Source: Deltaproteobacteria bacterium (GTDB lineage Bacteria; Desulfobacterota; Desulfarculia; Adiutricales; Adiutricaceae). Taken from it: a stretch of 12,042 nt of DNA. The stretch lies in NCBI GenBank assembly GCA_031278835.1, contig JAITJP010000168.1, positions 1 through 12,042 of the forward strand, given 5' to 3'. The number at the start of each line of letters is the position of its first letter. The first letter of the stretch is position 1. The position numbers were made by a program, and so were the translations under genes. Under the pieces are notes generated by a model. The model ran no database searches. It saw only the letters and a list, made by a program, of their open reading frames with translations, and was not told where the DNA came from. Shown here in pieces: positions 6,683 to 12,042 of the stretch.

Positions 6683-6719
6683 CCTTCCGGTGATTGAGAG
6701 CAATCACCAAAGGGTTTTT
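6683..6719 (+). terminator. Terminator of the RluA-family gene, overlapping the end of the convergent gene
   Basis: A perfect 8-bp stem, GGTGATTG (6689-6696) and CAATCACC (6701-6708), has an AGAG loop. CCTT (6683-6686) and AAGG (6710-6713) extend it across a small internal loop. GGGTTTTT follows, so it works for plus-strand transcription. The right arm contains the TGA stop (6704-6706) of the minus-strand solenoid gene, so the terminator and the end of that gene share sequence. No T-run appears on the minus-strand side. Confidence 0.65.
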
Positions 6720-9418
6720 CGGCTTTTGTTGTCCTCGCTTTCTTTGGTTTCCAGTTCTTCTTGTTTGAACTTTTTAAAACCGCAGGTCTCGACCTGGAGC
6801 TGTTGGGCCGCTTCGATTAGTCCACTACTTTTCATGAGATTGGCCAGCGATTTGGCGGCCCGCAAGCGGAGTTTTACCACCTTGGGGTTTATGCCCAGGC
6901 TGGACATGCTTTGGTAGAGTTTTTTGGCCTCGGACAGATAGCCCATGGATTCATAGGCCTTCATCAGGCAGGCCGCGGCGTTGGCCCTTTTCTCCAGGGT
7001 TTTTATGTTTTTGCCCAGATCGCCCATCGATTTGTAGACCTTAAGGGCCTCGTCCAAACGTTTTTCTTTGACCAAGCCCACGATGGTGTCCAGGGCGGCC
7101 TTGGCGATGAAGTGCCCAAAAGCCGCTTTGGGGTGAATCTCCATGAGCGTGTCGTAAATCAGCTTGGAGACTTGGAGTTTACGTTGGGAATTGTGGTTTA
7201 GAATGTTTGTGGCCACCAGGCATCTTTGGTTATTGATGATTTTGGTTTTGGGCAGCTGGGCGAAGCTCTCAAAGATCCGCATGGTCAGTTTCCACTCGTT
7301 TGAAGGGACGGCCACGGTGATAATGAGAAAACCGGCCTGGGAGACGTCATAGGCCACGGATTGATAGTTTAGATCCAGGCTAAACATGGTCTGGTAGATG
7401 GCCTCGGCCTCGTTTAAGTTAGACGATTCGCAGTAATCGAAGATCAAGTTAAAGGCGGCCTTGGCCAGAAGTGAGGAGATACTCTCATCATCAATTAGGT
7501 TTGGTTCAAAATCTCCCCGATCCGGGGACTCGACAAACTGGGGCACCAGTTCCGAATAGCCGCCCTGCGAATAAGCGGTCAACTCGGGTAAGGGACTAAG
7601 GCTATCAAACATGGTGTCGTCTTCATAGTCGTCATTGTATAAGGCCTTTTGTTTTTTTAAACAATCCTGGGCCAGTTCGAAGAATTCCATGTAATGATTT
7701 TTGGCCAAGGTGTATAAGCCCAGGTTACCCACGTGGGTGACCAAGTTGACCAGGGCTTTGCCCCTTTCCAGGAGAACTTCATAGGTGTTATTTAGCTCGT
7801 CAAAGGCCTTATAGTAGAAAAGGACTTTTTCCAGATCTTTTTTGTGTATGAAATAATCGACCAAAGACAAGATGGCCCGACCCCGAAGAACGCAAACGTT
7901 GGGGGCCTGGCCGTACTGGGCCATGCCCTTAAAAATTTCCTCGGCCCGGCTATAGCGGTTGGCCCTGAGATAACCGGACATCAGGTTATGGGCCCCCTGG
8001 ACCTTGGCCGGGGACAGGGCGGCGTGCTCTCCGAAGTTTTTTAGGGATTCAAAAAGTTTTTCCGCCTCATCGAGCCGCTTGGCCACGCAATAATCGCTCA
8101 TGAGATTGACCGTGGACTTGGCCCTGACCACCAGAAGATCCAAGGAGTCCCCGAAGTTACCCAAGGTATCGTAGAGAGCCCGGGCCTTTTCCAACTCGTT
8201 AAAATCTCCGTAGATAAAAATCAAGTTGCCCAAGGCCCTGGAATATTCCAAAACAAACTCTTCGTCGTTACTGAGGCCTTTGAGCGAATCGCAGACGTAT
8301 TCGGCCTCGGCCAGGTGTTTTTTGTCGGCAAAGCCGATCAACTCAACCGCGGCTTTGGCCAACAGAAGCGAGTTGTCGGATTTTTTATGCAAACTGAAAA
8401 CATTTTTGTAACATTCGAAGGCGTTTTTCCATTGCTGGGCCTCGATGAAAGCCCGGATCAGGTTTACCGCGGCCATGCTTTTTAAAAAAACAAACTCATC
8501 AACGTCGTCATATTCGGTGATGGTTTGGTAGACGCTGTAGGCTTTGGGAGCCTGACCGGTCACGGCGTAGCCGGAGAGTAGGTTTATGGCCGCCTGGCAT
8601 CTGATTAAGTTGGCGTCAAGGTCAAAGAAATCCTCGCCCGTGGCATGAGCGGGCCGGCCCTGGGGGTCTGGCCATGATTGTCTGGAATTAACCAAGGTTA
8701 AGGTCGGTAAGGGCTTATCACTGGCCAGGGGCTGGAGGCCTGGTTTCTCTTCAGCCATTTCACCGTTTGGCTGATTGGTGATTTTTTTCTTGACCTTACC
8801 GACCAGTTTAAGCTTGGGTTTACGGGGGCAGTAAACAAGCATGGTGTTGTAGATCTTATGGGCTCTGGCTAGTTGTTGGCTCATGACCAGGCGGCTAATC
8901 AAGTTAAAGGCCGAACGAACCAAACCGTAGACCATTTCTTCTTTATCTGAGAGTTTTAACATCTCACAATAGATATTCGACGCTTTTTGGTAATGACCTT
9001 CATCAAGATAACCAAGCACGAGCAAATTTAAGCAAGCTGAGATATGAAAGTATGAGTGTTTAGATTTTATTAACGGATTTAAAAGGTCAAAGTATTGCTT
9101 GGCCTCGTCGGTCATTTCCATGAGGTTGTAAACGTTTATGAGTTTGGTCATGGTTGAGGCCAAGATGACCGGTTCCCGCTGCTGGGCTTCATTTGAGTTG
9201 GCGATGGCCTCGACTAGATCCCGGACCTTGACTTGGGCCAGGGCCAGTTTAGCCCTTTTGCGATGGGTTTGGCTGTCTTCATTTTCTATTTTGACTTTGT
9301 ATTCGCCGTCGGGCGTGATGCCCATGCCCAGGGAACCAGCCAAGGCGTAAATGGAATCGAGGGTCAGATCCAATTCATTGATTAGACTGGCTGGATCACG
9401 AAGGGTTAAATCTGCCAT
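6704..9418 (-). CDS. Large helical-repeat (solenoid) protein with 40-residue units
   Basis: The 904-residue protein is built from about 17 helix-pair repeats. Aligning the column that is most often Asn in the NL motif gives residues 131, 172, 279, 319, 359, 398, 438, 478, 518, 558, 657, 697, 738, 777, 817 and 857; nearly all uninterrupted steps are exactly 40. Each unit reads roughly AAxNL-x3-Y, then L-x-EA-x2-LY, then a small loop ending LG or similar and a V-x3-R helix start. It resembles TPR, Sel1 and PPR repeats, but those usually have periods of 34, 36 or more, and 35. Two non-repeat inserts occur at about 197-270 (basic, then proline-rich) and 584-648 (acidic). No signal peptide or membrane helix is visible, so it is probably cytoplasmic and acts as a scaffold or binding platform; its partner is unknown. 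ATG 9416-9418 has GGTGAG on the minus strand at 9432-9427, eight bases away. It is transcribed towards the RluA-family gene. Confidence 0.85.
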   Translation of the reverse strand: MADLTLRDPASLINELDLTLDSIYALAGSLGMGITPDGEYKVKIENEDSQTHRKRAKLALAQVKVRDLVEAIANSNEAQQREPVILASTMTKLINVYNLMEMTDEAKQYFDLLNPLIKSKHSYFHISACLNLLVLGYLDEGHYQKASNIYCEMLKLSDKEEMVYGLVRSAFNLISRLVMSQQLARAHKIYNTMLVYCPRKPKLKLVGKVKKKITNQPNGEMAEEKPGLQPLASDKPLPTLTLVNSRQSWPDPQGRPAHATGEDFFDLDANLIRCQAAINLLSGYAVTGQAPKAYSVYQTITEYDDVDEFVFLKSMAAVNLIRAFIEAQQWKNAFECYKNVFSLHKKSDNSLLLAKAAVELIGFADKKHLAEAEYVCDSLKGLSNDEEFVLEYSRALGNLIFIYGDFNELEKARALYDTLGNFGDSLDLLVVRAKSTVNLMSDYCVAKRLDEAEKLFESLKNFGEHAALSPAKVQGAHNLMSGYLRANRYSRAEEIFKGMAQYGQAPNVCVLRGRAILSLVDYFIHKKDLEKVLFYYKAFDELNNTYEVLLERGKALVNLVTHVGNLGLYTLAKNHYMEFFELAQDCLKKQKALYNDDYEDDTMFDSLSPLPELTAYSQGGYSELVPQFVESPDRGDFEPNLIDDESISSLLAKAAFNLIFDYCESSNLNEAEAIYQTMFSLDLNYQSVAYDVSQAGFLIITVAVPSNEWKLTMRIFESFAQLPKTKIINNQRCLVATNILNHNSQRKLQVSKLIYDTLMEIHPKAAFGHFIAKAALDTIVGLVKEKRLDEALKVYKSMGDLGKNIKTLEKRANAAACLMKAYESMGYLSEAKKLYQSMSSLGINPKVVKLRLRAAKSLANLMKSSGLIEAAQQLQVETCGFKKFKQEELETKESEDNKSRKTLW

Positions 9419-9437
9419 ATATTGTTCTCACCGCGGC

Positions 9438-9454
9438 CTAGGCCCGAGGCCTAG
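9438..9454. promoter_or_regulatory. Operator-like inverted repeat upstream of the solenoid gene
   Basis: CTAGGCC (9438-9444) and GGCCTAG (9448-9454) form a perfect 7-bp inverted repeat around CGA. It lies 20-36 bases before the minus-strand start codon, and its inner end is five bases beyond the ribosome-binding site. It could be an operator or an mRNA hairpin that affects translation. The general GGCC excess makes such palindromes more likely by chance. Confidence 0.3.
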
Positions 9455-9503
9455 TATGTCTGACAAGGCGCTTACAGCGCAGGCCCTAGAATGTTTAGCG
9501 ACA
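9447..9503. repeat. Imperfect direct repeat upstream of the solenoid gene
   Basis: AGGCCTAGTATGTCTGACA (from 9447) and AGGCCCTAGAATGT...GCGACA (9481-9503) are similar. Between them is a small inverted repeat, GCGCT-TAC-AGCGC (9468-9480). Together they may mark a regulatory site for the minus-strand gene, but the copies are diverged. Confidence 0.3.
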
Positions 9504-9671
9504 TAACAGACTAATTAAGCCATTGGGAAGGAATTTGTTTAAAATAGCGAAGTATCTCATTTATCGCCGACTAGAAGATATCAGTTTTAAGTTTATTTGG
9601 CAAGAAAAAAATGGGCGGCCTTTTCAGGGGCTTTTCCCGGGAAGTTTTAAGGGCAACGGCCACTTACCAAG

Positions 9672-9737
9672 GCCCACGGCCAGCCCACGGTCAGCCCCTG
9701 ACCAGCCCACGGCCAGCCCCTGACCAGACCTGGCCCA
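9672..9737. repeat. 11-bp tandem repeat (minisatellite), six units
   Basis: Units start at 9672, 9683, 9694, 9705, 9716 and 9727: GCCCACGGCCA, GCCCACGGTCA, GCCCCTGACCA, GCCCACGGCCA, GCCCCTGACCA and GACCTGGCCCA. Units 2+3 and 4+5 form a 22-bp higher-order pair that differs at one base. GGTCA (9689-9693) and TGACC (9699-9703) can also form a hairpin. The period is not a multiple of three, which argues against coding. Copy number may vary between strains. Confidence 0.85.
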
Positions 9738-10003
9738 GCCCCTTTGTCCTTAAAATCTAATCTTTAATGAAATCGTAAAATAATTTTACTTTTTCTCTGG
9801 ACTTATTTTATACTTATCTGTTTTTAGGTTATTAACTTTTAAAGTGCTAATATAAGTCTAACTCTCGCAAAATCCATTGTCACGGGTCTTTTTGATAAGA
9901 TAAATTTTTACCATAAAATAAAGGTTAGGTTAATATCATTAATTTTTAAAAACCAACATGGTAAATTTCCCTTCCTTGAATCTTAAAGACCAGCCAAGGG
10001 CCC

Positions 10004-10031
10004 GGGCCAGGGCCTTTAGCGGGCCTGGCCC
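10004..10031. other. Strong GC hairpin in the intergenic region
   Basis: GGGCCAGGGCC (10004-10014) pairs with GGGCCTGGCCC (10021-10031) around TTTAGC. There are eight pairs, one G-G mismatch and two more pairs. No T-run follows on either strand, so it is not a standard terminator. It could be part of an untranslated RNA or simply reflect the GGCC-rich composition. Confidence 0.45.
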
Positions 10032-10155
10032 TAAAAGGCCCATTAATCAATGATTGCCAAAAGGCCATATTTTTTAACTAAAGTTACTAGGCCTTTTTGC
10101 CAGCGCGCCTTTCCCTAGGCTTATTTTAAAGGTTTTTAGAGGTCCATTCAAGTTT

Positions 10156-10168
10156 GGCCTAAAAGGCC
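10156..10168. other. Short GGCCT hairpin in the intergenic region
   Basis: GGCCT (10156-10160) and AGGCC (10164-10168) form a 5-bp stem with an AAA loop. A related CTAAAAGGCC occurs at 10031-10040. Function unknown. Confidence 0.3.
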
Positions 10169-10366
10169 TGAAATCAGCCAGGTACATTTTTCACCCGCTT
10201 AAGGGCTTAGCCTAGGCCGATTGCCATGGATTTTTTCAGGCTAACTAGGTTAGAATCGGTTGACCGTGATTTTGTTTGGGATCATCAAGCTTAAAAAAGC
10301 CCCCAAAAAAAAACTAAGTCTCCAAAACCGCTGGAAATGAACGGCTATTTTTTTTCCTGGCCCCCC

Positions 10367-10373
10367 GGGGAGG
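10367..10373 (+). promoter_or_regulatory. Strong ribosome-binding site that sets a TTG start
   Basis: GGGGAGG at 10367-10373 lies five bases before TTG 10379, ideal spacing for initiation there. The upstream in-frame ATG at 10337 has only GGA two bases before it, which is too close to work well. Confidence 0.6.
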
Positions 10374-10378
10374 TAATT

Positions 10379-11641
10379 TTGACCAAAAACCAAGATCGAA
10401 AGCAAAACCAGAGCGGCCCAGAAGCCCAAAAGCCCACCGAGGAGGCCGCCTGCCCGCTGGCCAAGGCCCCGGCCGGCCCAGACCTGCGCCCGGGCCCCCC
10501 GGACCTGGAAAAGGCTAAATCTCCAGACCAATCAAGCCAAGGCCAGCCAAAATCAGTTGCCCCTAAGCCCCAGCCCTTGAACAATAACAACAATTCAAAC
10601 AACCAAAAGCCCATTTTTCTGGGTGGGGTCTCGGGCGGCCTGGCCTTTTTTGTCGGGCTGGGCACGCTTTTCATGCTGGTATTTTTGCTAATCGAACTTA
10701 AGTTCATGCTTTTGCCCTTGGTTTTGGCCTTTTTTGTTTGCTGCATGCTTAACCCCGTGGTGACGGTTTTCCAGGGCTGGCACATTCCCAGGGCCTTGGC
10801 CATTATTTTTACCCTGCTTTTGGGCCTTGGGGTGATTTGGTTGGCCTTTAACTACGCCATGTTAAGCATGACGGCCCTTTTTGACGGCTTTCCCAGATAC
10901 AAACCCATGCTCGATCAGTTTCTGGCCTCCACCAAAGAAACTTTTGGCCAAAAATTCGATTTCGTCACCCCGGATCTGCTAACTTCCCAGCTCTCTAACC
11001 TTTCTTGGGGCACCATTTCTTCAAACTTTTTTTCCTCGTTTTTTAGCTTGACCGGTTACATTACCCTGACTTTCATCCTGATTTTGTACTTTCTGCCGGG
11101 CCTGGCTAAATTACCCCATAAATTAAAAGTGGCCTTTCCCGGAAACCGGGGCGAGAGGCTGGGCCAGGCCGTGGGCCAAATCAGCCATCAGGTCCAGTTT
11201 TACGTTCTCTACAAAACCATTTTGTGCGCCGCCCAAGGCCTTTTCGTGGCCGGGGCTTGTTTCGTCTTTGGCGTGGACTTTTTCGGCAGCTGGGGCGTTC
11301 TGACTTTTCTAAGTAGTTTCGTGCCCAAAATCGGCGTCCTTTTTTCCATCATCCCGCCCAGCTTAATCTGCCTGGTCCAATACGGCTTGACCAAAACCTT
11401 TTGGCTGGCCCTGGTCCTGTCAATCATTGGCTTCGCATACGGAAACCTAATCGAGCCAAGAATACTGGGCAAAAGCGTGGATCTCTCGCCCACGGCCACT
11501 TTTATTTCCATCCTGCTTTGGGGTTGGCTCTGGGGAGCCATCGGCATGATCATCGCCGTGCCCCTGATGGCCGTAGTTAAGTTTACTTGCGACAATTTTC
11601 CCTCATTACGGCCCCTGGGCTCCCTAATGGAAAATAAATAA
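10379..11641 (+). CDS. AI-2E/PerM family membrane transporter
   Basis: From TTG 10379 the product has 420 residues. After a hydrophilic Pro/Lys/Gln-rich N-terminus of about 75 residues, ending in an asparagine run (68-72), come several membrane helices. A soluble loop follows the first group (about 170-215), and a second group closes with GNLIEPRILGKSVDLSP (355-371) and the WLWGAIGMIIAVPLMAVVK stretch. These last motifs are diagnostic of the AI-2E family (PF01594; PerM, TqsA, YdiK). Members include putative exporters of autoinducer-2 and sodium/proton antiporters, so substrate cannot be assigned. The upstream ATG 10337 would add 14 residues (MNGYFFSWPPGEVI) and has a poor ribosome-binding site, whereas TTG is preceded by GGGGAGG. 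The long disordered N-terminus is unusual for the family. The gene stands alone, between the long intergenic region and the next gene. Confidence 0.85.
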   Translation: MTKNQDRKQNQSGPEAQKPTEEAACPLAKAPAGPDLRPGPPDLEKAKSPDQSSQGQPKSVAPKPQPLNNNNNSNNQKPIFLGGVSGGLAFFVGLGTLFMLVFLLIELKFMLLPLVLAFFVCCMLNPVVTVFQGWHIPRALAIIFTLLLGLGVIWLAFNYAMLSMTALFDGFPRYKPMLDQFLASTKETFGQKFDFVTPDLLTSQLSNLSWGTISSNFFSSFFSLTGYITLTFILILYFLPGLAKLPHKLKVAFPGNRGERLGQAVGQISHQVQFYVLYKTILCAAQGLFVAGACFVFGVDFFGSWGVLTFLSSFVPKIGVLFSIIPPSLICLVQYGLTKTFWLALVLSIIGFAYGNLIEPRILGKSVDLSPTATFISILLWGWLWGAIGMIIAVPLMAVVKFTCDNFPSLRPLGSLMENK

Positions 11642-11672
11642 ACTTTGCCCCAATCAAACCCTGACCAAGGCC

Positions 11673-11702
11673 TTGTTTTATCAAAACTTATTTACTTATA
11701 AA
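11673..11702 (+). promoter_or_regulatory. Promoter candidate for the last gene
   Basis: TTGTTT (11673-11678) and TATAAA (11697-11702) are separated by 18 bases and lie in an AT-rich gap. Transcription would begin about 15-20 bases before the ATG at 11725. The -10 matches at five of six positions, the -35 at only three. Confidence 0.35.
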
Positions 11703-11724
11703 CTCTTTCCGAGGCCATTAACCC

Positions 11725-12042
11725 ATGAATAAAGAACAAGAATTGCCTTTGAGATTGGCCAGGGAACTTTGTCTACGATTCCTGGAGCGCCGCCTTTTGT
11801 CGGTAAGCAAGCTGCCCGACAGCCTGACCTTGCTGGGCCGCGGGGCTGAGGCTATTTTGAAAGAAAATCTCTCCGGCCGGGTTTTGTCCTGGGCCGGCGA
11901 TCTGACCCTTAGGCTGGTCGAGCGCGGGCGCCTGGGTAGCCCAGCCGCCGCCCTTGAGTACCTTAAGGAGCTTAGCCAGGCCCTGGCCAATATCTGGCAG
12001 GCCTTGCCCCCAGAGAGGGCCGAGGCGGCTTTGAAAAGTTCC
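11725..12042 (+). CDS. Unrecognised protein, 3' end beyond the window
   Basis: An open frame starts at ATG 11725 and stays open for 106 codons to the last base. It begins MNKEQELPLRLARELCLRFL. An in-frame TAA at 11719-11721 means that the start cannot lie upstream. GAGG at 11711-11714 is a weak ribosome-binding site ten bases away. Codon use (CTG, GCC, GGC, CGC) and GGCC density match the neighbouring genes, so it is very likely real. The visible part is rich in Leu, Ala, Arg and Glu and probably helical, with no signal peptide or membrane helix. I do not recognise a family from this part. Confidence 0.75.
   Translation, partial: MNKEQELPLRLARELCLRFLERRLLSVSKLPDSLTLLGRGAEAILKENLSGRVLSWAGDLTLRLVERGRLGSPAAALEYLKELSQALANIWQALPPERAEAALKSS

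Larger units (their letters stand above)
9419..10378. other. Long non-coding region between divergent genes
   Basis: These 960 bases separate the divergently transcribed solenoid and AI-2E-family genes and should hold the promoters of both. The parts are a regulatory-looking repeat cluster (9438-9503), an 11-bp minisatellite (9672-9737), an AT-rich stretch (about 9755-9960) and a GGCC-dense stretch (about 9990-10230) with two hairpins. I count 11 GGCC sites in 9961-10260. No gene is convincing. A 66-codon frame at 9523-9723 runs through the minisatellite, whose 11-base period does not preserve a reading frame. Confidence 0.65.

Noticed and set aside
9523..9723. 66-codon open frame in the intergenic region
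   Set aside because: It runs through an 11-base repeat that shifts frame at every unit, has no good ribosome-binding site and looks like a composition effect.
2316..10088. Shared 12-mer ACTAAAGTTACT at 2316-2327 and 10077-10088
   Set aside because: One shared 12-mer of this composition within 12 kb is expected by chance.
10260..10288. TTGACC followed by CATCAA as a promoter for the AI-2E-family gene
   Set aside because: The -10 matches the consensus at only three of six positions; the promoter of this gene remains unplaced.
10345..10803. 152-codon minus-strand frame opposite the AI-2E-family gene
   Set aside because: It lies antisense to the disordered N-terminus and first helices of a convincing membrane protein gene and has no recognisable domain.
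11662..11680. CAAGGCCTTG followed by TTTTA after the AI-2E-family gene
   Set aside because: The palindrome has no room for a loop of at least three bases without losing most of the stem, so it is not a convincing terminator.

Overview
The window looks like chromosomal DNA from a Gram-negative bacterium. The adjacent AtpZ-like and AtpI-like membrane proteins are compatible with Desulfobacterota (the former Deltaproteobacteria), but this is a low-confidence taxonomic guess made without any database search. Most of the window is unusually rich in the tetranucleotide GGCC, inside and outside genes. The left 2.3 kb is AT-rich and poor in GGCC, so it stands apart in composition.

Layout, left to right. 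(1) 129-2284, plus strand: a tandem pair of exported DUF3298-type proteins. The second copy is cut by one in-frame TAG at codon 269, with homologous sequence continuing in the same frame after it. (2) 2545-3706, plus strand: a small AtpZ-family protein, a very strong terminator, then an AtpI-like four-helix membrane protein. No F0 genes such as atpB or atpE follow. (3) 3710-4627: miaA (tRNA isopentenyl/dimethylallyl transferase), 3 bases after the AtpI-like gene. (4) 4628-4941: a non-coding gap with an identical 34-base sequence repeated in tandem; each copy carries a terminator-like hairpin. (5) 4942-6593: sfsA and an RluA-family pseudouridine synthase, translationally coupled through TGATG. 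(6) 6704-9418, minus strand and convergent: a 904-residue protein made almost entirely of helical repeats with a near-exact 40-residue period. (7) 9419-10378: a 960-base non-coding region with an 11-bp minisatellite and several GGCC-rich hairpins. (8) 10379-11641, plus strand: an AI-2E/PerM-family membrane protein, most likely starting at a TTG. (9) 11725 to the right edge: the start of an unrecognised gene.

Two genes (miaA and the RluA-family enzyme) modify RNA, and the AtpZ/AtpI-like pair would help assemble ATP synthase. These are ordinary chromosomal functions. The parts that deserve attention are the TAG-interrupted DUF3298 paralog, the 40-residue-repeat solenoid protein, the two short tandem repeats in intergenic DNA, and the general excess of GGCC. 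I see no CRISPR array, tRNA, rRNA, transposase or phage gene.
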